Virus record (IMG/VR): IMGVR_UViG_3300026075_000029
Coordinates: 1-30,058 of that record
Length of the DNA stretch: 30,058 bases
Source: a virus
Reading direction: 5' to 3' (one strand)
In this document: positions 21,448-29,232 of the stretch, piece by piece
How the letters are laid out: each line of letters begins with the position of its first letter
Numbering within the stretch: position 1 is the first letter of the stretch
Made by a program: the position numbers and the translations under genes
Notes under the pieces: generated by a model
What the model was told of the DNA's origin: nothing
The model's database searches: none
Seen by the model: the letters and a program-made list of their open reading frames with translations, nothing else

Positions 21448-23555
21448 GGGCCTCCGTCGCTGATCGTGGAACTGCCGAGTGGTTCCTCGGCAAGGGTACC
21501 CCCGCCCGGATCGACCTCCCGCGTCGAGCTGGCCGTACGGCCTGCGGAGAGCACCGAGGAGGCCCCCTCACCCGCCACGGTCTGACTCGCGGTCGGTTCG
21601 TGAGAGAGCGTCGAGTAGCCAAGGGCGACAGCGCGGACGATTGCCAGCGCGGTGTCCAGCGTGGAGACCCGGCCGATGGCGATGTAGAGGCCGCTTTTTC
21701 GCAGCTCGATCGACTGGTCGCTCTCCTGGACCAGACCGAGGAGGAAGGTGCGGGTCGCGGCGATCGCGGTCGCCTGCGCGTTCTCTTGGGCCTGGGTGAG
21801 CGAGAGCTGGCGCAGGATGCCCAGCGGCAAGGCGCCATCGCCCTCGACAGCGCGGGAGAGCACGCGAGCCTTCAGGACCACCACGGCACTGGCGGAGTCC
21901 ACCCCGGAGGCGCGGCCGAGCACATAGGCTCTCCCGCGGCCGAGCGCGGCCGCGAGGTCAGCCTCGCTGGCCCGACCCAGGCCAAGGGCGTGGAGACGCC
22001 CGAGCGGGGACGAAGAGTCGCTCTCCGCGCCCCGGCCGATGGGACGGGTCCGCCGCGGCGCGAGGGCCTGCGAGGCGTCAGCCTCCGCCGTCTGGCCCAG
22101 GGCCTTGGCCTTGCTCCAGGTGATCGCCCGCGAGGCGGCGGTCTCGGTGGCGCGGGCGACCGAGACGATGAGCTGCGCGACCGCGCTGATCGACAGCGCG
22201 GCGCCCGTCTCGGCCGCCTGCGCGAGCTGCCTGCGCTTGGAGCGGCCGACCGGCTGGGCGCTGTCGCTCTCCACAGCTTGGACGAGAGTGCGGACCTTGA
22301 CCCGGGCGAGAGACCGCGCCAAGCTGGCCTCGATCGCCCGACCGACCTGGCGGACCTTCGGTGCCCAGGCGATCGCGCGGGCGAGATCCGTCTCGGTCGC
22401 CTGCGCGATCGCCTTCACCTTCGAGGGGGTGATCGGGCGCGAGGCACCGGTCTCGGCCGCGACGGCGACCAACCGCGTCTTCGGCGCCCAGGCCACCGGC
22501 CGGGCCGCACCCGCCTCGGCGGCCTGCGTGACGGCCGCGGTCTTGCGGCTGACAACCGTCCGCGCGGTGTCCGCCTCCGCCGCCTGGCTGAGAGCACGGC
22601 GCTTGGCGCGAGCGAGGGCAGTAGCGGCGCCGGTCTCGGCCGCCTGCGCGAGCGCACGCAGTTTCCTTCGGCCGAGAACGAGAGCTGCATCGGCCTCACT
22701 CGCCCGCGCCACTGGATAGACGCGGCGCGGCGAGAGAGCCTGAGCGACATCACCCTCTGCCGTCTGGGCGATCGCCTTGACCTTGGCAGGGGCGATCGCC
22801 GCCGCCGAGGCAGCCTCGGTGGCCTGGCCGATGGCGACGATGGTCGGTCCCGCCGCCGAGGGTTGGACGGTGTACCGCGGCGGACTGCCAGCGAAGTAGA
22901 AGGGGCAGGAACGAGTGGCGACCGTCGTCCCCGCACACACCGACTCGTTCATGCCGGTGCCCGTGAGGTCGGTGACCTTTTCGGCCACAGCGCTCTGACG
23001 TAGCTCCCAGAGACCCGTCGCCCCTTTCGAGAGCATGGCCTGACGAGTGGAGGCGACGGCCTCCCACTGCGCGTCGGTCAACTGGACTCCGTTGAACTCC
23101 ACGACCGCTTCGATATCGCCAGCGAAGTTGTCGGCGGTGCCACCTTGCCACTCGCCGATGCGGACCGTGGCGCCAGCGCCCGCCGTGCTCGGGTTGGCGA
23201 TAGTGCCGCTGAGGTTCTGGTGAGTCCACCCCGTCGCCTGCTTCCAGACGTGACACCGAGGCGTCGTGGTGCCAGCAGCCTTGTCGATGGCAACGAAGAC
23301 CCACCCGTCGGCGGCGAGCACAGTCAGGGTCGATTCTTTTTCTCCAGCCCCCGTACATTCGAGGATGACTTTGTCGTTGGAGCCGATCTCCAGAGCGACG
23401 CGCGTAGCACCGGCTGAGGTGCAGCGGGAGTAGATCGTGTCGAAGGTCGTATCGCTTGCACGCCTGACCCAGGCGCCAATGCTGAAGGCGCCCGTCATCT
23501 GCGCCACCAGCGGGAACCTGTGCTGGTCGCTCGTGGCTGCGTAGGTCCGGGCCAT
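21444..23555 (-). CDS. Lectin-like (LamG/ConA fold) protein with ~20 tandem 20-residue repeats
   Basis: A 703-residue protein. Residues 1-235 are a LamG/concanavalin-like beta-sandwich: FSIGAWVRRASDTTFDTIYS, WVFVAIDKAAGT, GDIEAVVEFNGVQLTDAQWE, with cysteines at 45, 67, 101, 207 and 217. From residue 241 to about 644 there are twenty repeats of 20-21 residues with consensus small-hydrophobic start, (Q/R)A(A/S/T)E(A/T)(D/G)xA, an aliphatic pair and a basic end. The last ~60 residues are Ser/Thr/Gly-rich. It lies between small head proteins and the connector adaptor. A head fibre or carbohydrate-binding decoration is likely; I cannot name the receptor. Confidence 0.75.
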   Translation of the reverse strand: MARTYAATSDQHRFPLVAQMTGAFSIGAWVRRASDTTFDTIYSRCTSAGATRVALEIGSNDKVILECTGAGEKESTLTVLAADGWVFVAIDKAAGTTTPRCHVWKQATGWTHQNLSGTIANPSTAGAGATVRIGEWQGGTADNFAGDIEAVVEFNGVQLTDAQWEAVASTRQAMLSKGATGLWELRQSAVAEKVTDLTGTGMNESVCAGTTVATRSCPFYFAGSPPRYTVQPSAAGPTIVAIGQATEAASAAAIAPAKVKAIAQTAEGDVAQALSPRRVYPVARASEADAALVLGRRKLRALAQAAETGAATALARAKRRALSQAAEADTARTVVSRKTAAVTQAAEAGAARPVAWAPKTRLVAVAAETGASRPITPSKVKAIAQATETDLARAIAWAPKVRQVGRAIEASLARSLARVKVRTLVQAVESDSAQPVGRSKRRQLAQAAETGAALSISAVAQLIVSVARATETAASRAITWSKAKALGQTAEADASQALAPRRTRPIGRGAESDSSSPLGRLHALGLGRASEADLAAALGRGRAYVLGRASGVDSASAVVVLKARVLSRAVEGDGALPLGILRQLSLTQAQENAQATAIAATRTFLLGLVQESDQSIELRKSGLYIAIGRVSTLDTALAIVRAVALGYSTLSHEPTASQTVAGEGASSVLSAGRTASSTREVDPGGGTLAEEPLGSSTISDGGP
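21624..22835. repeat. Twenty in-frame repeats of 60-63 bases
   Basis: The DNA encodes twenty consecutive 20- or 21-residue units; the 21-residue form occurs at units 6, 8, 11 and 12, where one extra residue precedes the next unit. The sequences have diverged at DNA level, so they are an old expansion under protein-level constraint rather than a recent slippage array. Confidence 0.85.
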
Positions 23556-23560
23556 GCCCC

Positions 23561-24091
23561 CTACACCGTGAACTGGAGAGCGACGGCCAGTAGCTCGGCG
23601 TCCCCGGTGAGGGAGTCGGTCTGGCCGCCGCTGGCGTCAGCGTCGCGGTAGACCAGCAGCTCGCAGAGGTCACCCGCGGCCACGCCATCGAGGTTGGCGA
23701 GTTCGATCGTGCTCTCGATCAAACGGCGGGCCTCGGTCGCGTTGGCCGCCGTGCTGACTAGGCTCGCCGCCGCCTCGGCGTGCTCAACCGGCGTGTCGGC
23801 ATCGGCCGGGGTGATCGCGGCGAGTCGCGCACCCCAGGCGCAGGCGTTGGCCGTAGCCGAGTTCGTCATCCAGAGGAGCTTGACCGTGCCGCCTGCTTTG
23901 TAGTCGGCAGGCATTCGGAACTGGAACCAGAGGTGCTCATCGGTCGAGGCGTCGAAGGCGGCGACGCGGACCTGCTTCTTCGGGTTGGCCTCGGTTCCCG
24001 CGACCACCAGCAGCGCCGGGCCTGCATTGCTGGCGGAACCGTCGCCCGGAGCGCCGTCCCATGGCCCCCACTGAAGGGTCGCCGTGGCCAT
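23561..24091 (-). CDS. Small beta-rich phage structural protein
   Basis: A 176-residue protein whose pattern I have seen in phage structural genes: WFQFRMPADYKAGGTVKLLW near residues 55-74, an AITPADADTP turn, then ATEARRLIESTIELANLDG and a LLVYRDADA strand near the end. It is probably a jelly-roll or beta-sandwich fibre/decoration protein. It comes five bases before the lectin-repeat gene, so the two may form one appendage. Specific role unknown. Confidence 0.7.
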   Translation of the reverse strand: MATATLQWGPWDGAPGDGSASNAGPALLVVAGTEANPKKQVRVAAFDASTDEHLWFQFRMPADYKAGGTVKLLWMTNSATANACAWGARLAAITPADADTPVEHAEAAASLVSTAANATEARRLIESTIELANLDGVAAGDLCELLVYRDADASGGQTDSLTGDAELLAVALQFTV

Positions 24092-24097
24092 CGGCGC

Positions 24098-24577
24098 CTA
24101 CGAGGCTCGGAAGAAGCCTGCGGTGGCGATCTGCGCCGTAATGTCCGAGCCGTCCGGCGTGACCGAGAAGTCGTGGAAGGTCCAGGGGAGGACGTTGCCG
24201 TCGTTGCCGCCGGTCGAGTCGGAGTCATAGCCGGTGGCGATGTCGGAGATGGCTCCGGTGCCGTCGTTGGCCACCGCCGTCCAGGTCTGGTCAGGGCAGT
24301 CGGTATCCACCCGGTCATTCGTGTCGTCGTAGGTGATGGTGATCCCGCCCGCGTTGTCGATCGACTTGCGGGTGGAACCGGTGTTGGTGGCGAAGTTGGT
24401 GGCGCCCGCAACCAGAGCTTCAAAGGAGTCGAGGTCTTTCAGCACGGCGTCTTCCTGGACGCCCGTGGCGGCGACCAAGGCGATCAGGAGGACCGAGTTG
24501 GGGGGGTCGTTCCCGTTGATCCGCTCGGCCCACTCGGTGCCGCGGCCCTTGGCGCGGTTGAAGACGAAGTCAGGCAT
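24098..24577 (-). CDS. Hypothetical phage head-region protein
   Basis: A 159-residue protein that begins MPDFVFNRAKGRG and continues with a hydrophobic VLLIALVAATG segment (about residues 28-38) and a Thr/Asp-rich beta region (SIDNAGGITITYDDTNDRVD). Proteins of this kind, with the N-terminal FNxAKG and a D-PDQTW turn, occur among phage head or decoration genes; no function is known to me. The start overlaps the upstream gene by eight bases. Confidence 0.65.
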   Translation of the reverse strand: MPDFVFNRAKGRGTEWAERINGNDPPNSVLLIALVAATGVQEDAVLKDLDSFEALVAGATNFATNTGSTRKSIDNAGGITITYDDTNDRVDTDCPDQTWTAVANDGTGAISDIATGYDSDSTGGNDGNVLPWTFHDFSVTPDGSDITAQIATAGFFRAS

Positions 24578-25064
24578 CGAGCTTTACCTCGTAGTAGTGG
24601 CGGACCTCGCCGCCGAAGCCCGCTTTGCCGTCTTTCTCCTCGGGCCACTTGTCGGGGTTCTCGACCACCTCGTAGCGCACGTCGCCGTCCACGGTCTTGA
24701 AGACCAGGGCGTCGTAGTGGAGGAAGGTGTGCGGGGCGGGGCCGAAGGGGTTCTCCGGCGGGCCGGAGGAGCGCACGACCAGCTCGCCCTCGCCCTCAGC
24801 CTCGATCCACCCCTCAGAGATCCCGTTGGCGACGAAACCGGTAGGCAGCTTCGCCGTCTTCGGCGGCTTGCCCTCGATCGCGATGCCAAGGAGCGGCCGC
24901 GGCGTCGGAGAGACCCCGGCCTCGGCCAGCGCCTCCTGGAGCAGGGGGATCAGGGCCTCGGCGTCTTCGGGCGTGTAGAGAGCCGCCTCGCCGGTCACCG
25001 GGTCGAAGAGCTTGACCCGGTCCGGCCCCTGGTCGGCGAGCTTGCGGATGGCGAAGTTCGCCAT
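24570..25064 (-). CDS. Hypothetical head-region protein
   Basis: A 164-residue acidic protein not assigned to a family. It shows an N-terminal strand-turn (KLFDPVTGEAALYTPEDAEA), a helical part and then a beta-rich part with GWIEAEGEGELVVRSSGP. The upstream GGCGGGG is a moderate ribosome binding site. It is co-directional and tightly packed with the head genes on both sides. Confidence 0.65.
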   Translation of the reverse strand: MANFAIRKLADQGPDRVKLFDPVTGEAALYTPEDAEALIPLLQEALAEAGVSPTPRPLLGIAIEGKPPKTAKLPTGFVANGISEGWIEAEGEGELVVRSSGPPENPFGPAPHTFLHYDALVFKTVDGDVRYEVVENPDKWPEEKDGKAGFGGEVRHYYEVKLDA

Positions 25065-25076
25065 CTGCGCCCCGCC

Positions 25077-25823
25077 TTAGCCCTTCCGGGACTGCTGCTC
25101 GGCCTTCGCGGCCTTGGCGACCGTCGAGCGGTCGTCCTTGGCCAGATCGGCCAGGAGGTCGTCGGAGAAGTCACCGATGCTGGCGACGATGTCCTTCGCC
25201 TTCGCGCCCTCGGGGACCGCGGTGAGCTTGCCGGTGTTGGCCTCGGCGGCAGTGGACTTCTCCGCGGCGCCCTGGCCGTCTTTCTCGGTGACGGCGCCCT
25301 CGGCCGTGGCGCGGCCCTCCTTCTGGAGGCGCTTCAGCTCTTCCTGGAGGCGCTCGTTTTCGGCGGCGAGCGCCTTGGGATTCTCGGTCGTGGCGACAAC
25401 CGCAGTGCCCTCTTCGAGGGCGGAGTCGAAGGCCTCGATCGACTTCGGGAAGAGCTTGTAGGCCGCGCAGCAGCGCCCGGTGCGGCCTTTGGTCGTCAGG
25501 TAGAGGATGACGACGTTGGACTCCAGCGGCATCTCCTTGCGGCCGCGAACGCGGGCCGAGAGGACACGGTCGAGCAGCTCCTCGCCGACGATCGCCTGAG
25601 CCTGGCCGCGGACCTCGTCCTCGTTCAGGAACCGGGTGCGCTGCGTGTGCTCGTGGCGCCCGGCGGCGACGCGCAGGGCGTCCGGCATCGCCCTGTGGGT
25701 CGCCTGGATCAGGTGCTTCGCGTTGCCCGCGATGCCCAGGTCCTTGACCAGCTCGCCGCCCTCACTCTGTTCGAGATCCTCGGGGCCGACTCGGAGGGGC
25801 TGAAGTCCAGTTGCAGGCGACAC
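25077..25823 (-). CDS. Unknown protein downstream of major capsid gene, coiled-coil centre
   Basis: A 248-residue protein starting at GTG with AAGGAG six bases upstream. The N-terminal ~140 residues look folded (VVILYLTTKGRTGRCCAAYKL at about 104-124), residues 145-175 are a strong coiled coil (NPKALAAENERLQEELKRLQ) and the rest is Ala/Lys/Glu-rich with a short C-terminal helical motif (IVASIGDFSDDLLADLA). A minor head protein is suggested by place; I do not recognise the family. Confidence 0.65.
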   Translation of the reverse strand: MSPATGLQPLRVGPEDLEQSEGGELVKDLGIAGNAKHLIQATHRAMPDALRVAAGRHEHTQRTRFLNEDEVRGQAQAIVGEELLDRVLSARVRGRKEMPLESNVVILYLTTKGRTGRCCAAYKLFPKSIEAFDSALEEGTAVVATTENPKALAAENERLQEELKRLQKEGRATAEGAVTEKDGQGAAEKSTAAEANTGKLTAVPEGAKAKDIVASIGDFSDDLLADLAKDDRSTVAKAAKAEQQSRKG

Positions 25824-25838
25824 AGGCGACTCCTTCGG

Positions 25839-26942
25839 TTAGGGCTGGGCCTTGACGGCTCCGAGAGGCTCCCCGACCGCGCCGCCGAACACGTGGCGCA
25901 CCTTGAAGGGGATCTCGTCGTAGTCCATCGAGTACGGGTCGGAGGCGCCGCCGCCGAGACCCTTCATCCCTGAGTCCTCCAGGAAGATGTAGGGGTCGCG
26001 CCGGTTACGGAGGAAGGCCGCCAGGAAGGCCGGACGGTCCTGCGCGTTGGCGAGGAGGTAGTAGTCGCCCGGCGTGTTGAGCCACGGCTCCACGATCACC
26101 GCGTCCTCGGGGAGCAGGTCCGAGAGGGCGTTGTGGCGGCCGGGGTAGAAGCGCCGCGGCGAGGAGTCCACGTCGGCGGTGGCGCCGGTCTCCGTGGAGC
26201 GGATGAACTGGTTGATCTCGGCCTTGGCGCTCGGCTCGCGCACGAGGATTTTGGCCAGCTCGACCGAGATCGGGATGCCGTCGCGGTCGCGCCGGAGCGC
26301 CATCGTGTCGAGCATCGCCATGATGTTGTCCGGGTCGATTTCCGCGGCGGCCCCGGTGACGAGGTTTTCGCGGCCCAGGGAGAAGAAGGGTTCCCCATCG
26401 ACCGAGTAGGTCGGGTTCGACTCGACCAGAGCGGTCATCGCCTGCGCGACGTACTCGGCCATCGACTTGCCCAGCTCGGTCGGGATCATGTTGAGGATGC
26501 GGTCGGTTTCGTCGTTGACCGTCAGCTCGTAGGTGATCCCGTAGATGCCGCCGTACTTGCCGACCGCGAAGGACGGGCCACCGGCCTCCCAGCTCCGGAG
26601 CCGCGGGTACTCGCCGTGCTCCTCAATGCCCTCGAAGCCGCGGATCGCGCCCAGCTCGGAGACGGTGTGCTCGCGGAAGTCCTTGGCGTTCTCGAAGCCA
26701 AGGTAGCGCTCCCAGCGGGAGGCGACGCCGCGGAAGCGCTGGCGCATCCGGTGGTGGATGACGGTCTGGAGGAAGATCGGGAAGTCCACCCGGCCCTCGG
26801 GGGCGCCGCTGCCCTCGCGGAGTGCGCCCTCGACAGCCTCCTCGCCGAGGAGCATCTCGACGGCTTTCGGGTCGGCGCGGAAGTCCTTGAACATCTCGAA
26901 GAGGTCGAGATGTTTGCCCCAGTGTCCGTATGGACTACGCAT
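25839..26942 (-). CDS. Major capsid protein, Mu gpT-like HK97 fold
   Basis: A 367-residue major head protein. The stretch from about residue 85 (FENAKDFREHTVSELGAIRG), the GGIYGITYELTVNDETDRIL segment at 130-149 and the following helix with LGKSMAEYVAQAMTALVE form the N-arm to spine-helix pattern of gpT-like capsid proteins, and RRDPYIFLEDSGM near 310-322 fits the P-domain strand near the end. The ATG has AAAGGAG nine bases upstream. Place directly after a decoration protein and the protease-scaffold gene is fully consistent. Confidence 0.88.
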   Translation of the reverse strand: MRSPYGHWGKHLDLFEMFKDFRADPKAVEMLLGEEAVEGALREGSGAPEGRVDFPIFLQTVIHHRMRQRFRGVASRWERYLGFENAKDFREHTVSELGAIRGFEGIEEHGEYPRLRSWEAGGPSFAVGKYGGIYGITYELTVNDETDRILNMIPTELGKSMAEYVAQAMTALVESNPTYSVDGEPFFSLGRENLVTGAAAEIDPDNIMAMLDTMALRRDRDGIPISVELAKILVREPSAKAEINQFIRSTETGATADVDSSPRRFYPGRHNALSDLLPEDAVIVEPWLNTPGDYYLLANAQDRPAFLAAFLRNRRDPYIFLEDSGMKGLGGGASDPYSMDYDEIPFKVRHVFGGAVGEPLGAVKAQP

Positions 26943-26960
26943 CGTGCAGGTCTCCTTTGC

Positions 26961-27725
26961 CTAGCCCTGGATGAAGGCGTGTAGCGCGTTGGCGTTGATA
27001 CGGGCGACGTGCGGGGTCCGGCTCGCGTCGATCTCGTCCACGACTCCGACCGGCACGGAGACATCGGTGCTGCCCGCTCCGGCCTGAGAGGTGGTGACGG
27101 TGACTTTTTCTTCGCCGCCGGTCAGTTCGTCGTCGGCGGTCGGCGCGGCCACGTCCGTTTTTTCGAACTGGCCGGTCCACTCGACCACGTAGGGGGTGCC
27201 GCCGCCGATGCTGCCGGGGCCGCCCGTGACGACCACGTCGCCGGGGTTGATGCCGTCGAGCGCCTCCAGGGCTTCGCGCACTTCTTTCGTCGTGGCGTCG
27301 AATTTGATTTTCGCCGTGGTGCCGAAGGCGGTGATGATCCGCCAGGTGCCGCCGGAACCCTCGACTTTGAAGGTGGTTTTCTCGTTGGCGTCGGCGCCGC
27401 CGGTCCCGCCACCCGCGGCGAGCAGGAGCGTCTCGCGGTCGGTCGCGTTGATCCAGACCTTCTGGCCGACCGAGAGGTTGGCCAGCGCGCCGACACAGGC
27501 GACCTCGTGGACGCCGCCGAGGACGCCGACACAGCGCTCGCCGGGCTGGATCTGGAGGACGGCGGAGCTGTCGGGCCGGTCGAAGCGGGTGGGCTGCCCC
27601 GTCTTGACGAGGTAGAGCACCTTGTTGTCAACGAAGGCGAACCGGCTGGAGCTGATCGGGCCTTTTTTTTCGGCACCGAGGCCCGGGAAGATGACCTCTA
27701 CGCGCTGTCCTGGGGCGTCGTACAT
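26961..27725 (-). CDS. DUF2190-like capsid decoration protein with inserted Ig-like domain
   Basis: A 254-residue protein. Residues 1-105 resemble capsid decoration proteins of the DUF2190 type (CVGVLGGVHEVACVGALANL, then VGQKVWINATD), and residues 220-254 (VPVGVVDEIDASR, PHVARIN) look like the end of the same fold. Between them, about 113-216, lies a separate beta-sandwich: GTWRIITAF, KEVREALEALDGI, DVVVTGGPG, TPYVVEWTG, DELTGG, VTVTTSQAG. This is the repeated Ig-like module seen in many phage tail and fibre proteins. GGGAAGG upstream provides a ribosome binding site. The protein should cover the capsid surface, with the inserted domain displayed. Confidence 0.75.
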   Translation of the reverse strand: MYDAPGQRVEVIFPGLGAEKKGPISSSRFAFVDNKVLYLVKTGQPTRFDRPDSSAVLQIQPGERCVGVLGGVHEVACVGALANLSVGQKVWINATDRETLLLAAGGGTGGADANEKTTFKVEGSGGTWRIITAFGTTAKIKFDATTKEVREALEALDGINPGDVVVTGGPGSIGGGTPYVVEWTGQFEKTDVAAPTADDELTGGEEKVTVTTSQAGAGSTDVSVPVGVVDEIDASRTPHVARINANALHAFIQG

Positions 27726-27731
27726 GCCTGG

Positions 27732-28454
27732 CTACCTTCCCTCGCTCAGCATCTCGTGGAGATGCTTCTCGTCCTTGTCTTTGTCGCCGGTCAGATCGCC
27801 GGACTCCTCCAGGAACTGGGTGAAGCGGCTGCCCTGGCGCAGGCCCGACGGGGTCTCGCTCTCGCGGGCTTTGCCGCCGTCACCGTTCGGGTCGCCCTCG
27901 CTGGGGCTGAGGCCGGTGACGCGGGGGGTGCCCCCGGCGGCCTCGATCAGCTTGTTCGCCTGGATGCAGTCGGCTTTGACGGACTCGGTGATGGCCTCTT
28001 TCTTGGCCTCGATGTCCTCGCCCTCGACCATCAGGCCGCGACTCGGCCCGGAGGCGTAGAGGACGTAGTTCTTGCGGATCTCGGCGCCGTACTCTTTCGG
28101 CAGGCCGTTCTCCTGAAGGGTGTCGATCTCGGAGACCGCGTGGTCGGCGAGGATGCGGTACTCCTCGCGCTCTTCCACGATCGCCTCGGCGCGTTCCTTG
28201 ATCTCCGTCTCGGAGAGCTGGGCGCCCTGGAACTCCTCGGTGATCGCCTCGCGCTGCCTCGTGAGCGCGGCGTTGAGCTGCGCCTCGGTGATCGCGCCGT
28301 CGCCGCCGGGGGTGATCGCCGGGGCCGGGGCGGCCTTGGGGCCGGAGATGATCGACTCGGCGAGCGTCTCGTTGCCCGCCTCCTTCAGCGCCTCGGCGAG
28401 CGCCTCCGGCGTGAGCGCCGCGATCTGCTCGTTGGACATCTCCGAGAGTTTCAC
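27732..28454 (-). CDS. Nested scaffold protein from internal start
   Basis: An in-frame internal GTG, with AAGGAG six bases upstream, would give a free 240-residue scaffold consisting of the C-terminal half of the protease-scaffold gene. A full promoter-family copy lies just upstream inside the gene. Lambda C/Nu3 is the known precedent for an internal scaffold start. The protein starts KLSEMSNEQIAALTPEALAE after the initiator, is rich in helices (QREAITEEFQGAQLSETEIK) and ends with a charged tail. Extra scaffold over protease is what head assembly needs. Confidence 0.7.
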   Translation of the reverse strand: MKLSEMSNEQIAALTPEALAEALKEAGNETLAESIISGPKAAPAPAITPGGDGAITEAQLNAALTRQREAITEEFQGAQLSETEIKERAEAIVEEREEYRILADHAVSEIDTLQENGLPKEYGAEIRKNYVLYASGPSRGLMVEGEDIEAKKEAITESVKADCIQANKLIEAAGGTPRVTGLSPSEGDPNGDGGKARESETPSGLRQGSRFTQFLEESGDLTGDKDKDEKHLHEMLSEGR

Positions 28455-29195
28455 CTGGCGCTCCTTGCGGTCGTCGTCTCCATCTCGCGGAGCAGTGTAG
28501 GCAGACTCCAAAAGTGAAACCGCTGAACGACGCTCCTCCTCCGACAGCGGGCGCCCCCCGGCGCCGCCCCGGAAGACGAAATCGACACTCCCCATCGGCT
28601 TCTCGCGGATGCCCTCGATGAGCGCACCCTTGACGCCCTTGTCCCACGACGCGGTGCCGACGCGGACCGCCTTCGGCCAGGCGTTGATGGAAACGTTGAG
28701 GCACCCGGCGTCCTCTTCGAGCATCTCGCGGATGGCCTTCTGCGGGATGACTTCGCCGACGACGCCGCCCTTCTGGTAGCCGTGGTCGGCGTCGTCCTCG
28801 AAGACCAGATCGGGGTCGAAGTAGGAGCGCAGGACGCGACCGCCGAGGGAGTTGAGGGAGCGGCCCTTCTCCTGGAGCAGCTCCATGACTTCCTCGGCCA
28901 ACTCCTCGGCGACGTGGTCGATGTACATAGGCCACCCGGTGAAGACCGAGGCGTGCTCGGCCAGCATCTTGGCCTCGTAGATCGGCTGGAGGCCGCGGAT
29001 CGCGCGCCCTTTCGAGCGGCACGGCCGGATGATGGCGAACTTGCCGACGAAAGCCTCGTGGCCCTCCACGACCTTTTTCCTGAAGATCGACCCTTTCTTC
29101 GGGACGATCAGCTTGGACTGGGACTCCTGAAGCGTCGAGAGGTCGTTGGGCGTGATGAGCGCGCCCTCGGTCAGCTCATCTTTCTCCGGGTCCAC
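27732..29195 (-). CDS. Prohead protease fused to scaffold
   Basis: A 487-residue capsid maturation protease. Relative to the GTG start, His94 in MYIDHVAEE and Ser169 in LNVSINAWP are the likely catalytic pair of a HK97 U35/S78-type protease, followed by GSVDFVFRGGAGG at 202-214. From about residue 248 the protein becomes a helical, Ala/Glu-rich scaffold with LSEMSNEQIAALTPEALAEA and a coiled coil. No ATG and no Shine-Dalgarno fit the N-terminus, but the GTG lies seven bases behind the -10 box of a full promoter-family copy, so leaderless translation is expected. The protease cleaves scaffold and itself during head assembly. Confidence 0.85.
   Translation of the reverse strand: MDPEKDELTEGALITPNDLSTLQESQSKLIVPKKGSIFRKKVVEGHEAFVGKFAIIRPCRSKGRAIRGLQPIYEAKMLAEHASVFTGWPMYIDHVAEELAEEVMELLQEKGRSLNSLGGRVLRSYFDPDLVFEDDADHGYQKGGVVGEVIPQKAIREMLEEDAGCLNVSINAWPKAVRVGTASWDKGVKGALIEGIREKPMGSVDFVFRGGAGGRPLSEEERRSAVSLLESAYTAPRDGDDDRKERQVKLSEMSNEQIAALTPEALAEALKEAGNETLAESIISGPKAAPAPAITPGGDGAITEAQLNAALTRQREAITEEFQGAQLSETEIKERAEAIVEEREEYRILADHAVSEIDTLQENGLPKEYGAEIRKNYVLYASGPSRGLMVEGEDIEAKKEAITESVKADCIQANKLIEAAGGTPRVTGLSPSEGDPNGDGGKARESETPSGLRQGSRFTQFLEESGDLTGDKDKDEKHLHEMLSEGR
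28451..28483 (-). CDS. Ten-codon leader ORF coupled to nested scaffold
   Basis: The first ATG after the internal promoter, ten bases past the -10 box, opens a ten-residue frame (METTTARSAR) whose TGA overlaps the GTG of the nested scaffold as GTGA. It contains the scaffold ribosome binding site. Translation of it could deliver ribosomes to the scaffold start. It is short, so chance is possible. Confidence 0.35.
   Translation of the reverse strand: METTTARSAR
28494..28523 (-). promoter_or_regulatory. Phage promoter family, copy inside protease gene
   Basis: GCGGTTTC, 16 bases, TACACT. The octamer and spacing are the same as in the three intergenic full copies, but this one lies inside coding sequence, 40 bases before the internal GTG of the scaffold. 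It would give a separate scaffold, decoration and capsid transcript. Confidence 0.7.
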
Positions 29196-29202
29196 GCGGC
29201 TC

Positions 29203-29232
29203 AGGATAGAAGTGCGCGGATTGGGAAACCGC
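29203..29232 (-). promoter_or_regulatory. Phage promoter family, copy at head unit
   Basis: GCGGTTTC, 16 bases, TATCCT, then seven bases to the GTG of the protease gene. The seven-base distance places the transcription start on or beside the start codon. It lies immediately after the stop codon of the upstream gene. Confidence 0.75.

Noticed and set aside
21624-22835. CRISPR-like repeat array
   Set aside because: The 60-63 base units are in-frame, diverged at the DNA level and have no conserved repeat with unique spacers; they are protein repeats.
24833-24838. GGTTTC on the minus strand in the head region
   Set aside because: It lies inside coding sequence and has no -10 box at the family spacing.
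24333-25973. Plus-strand open frame of 546 codons opposite head genes
   Set aside because: It spans several minus-strand genes and their starts, lacks domains and has the repetitive Leu/Gly/Arg/Asp composition typical of antisense frames here.
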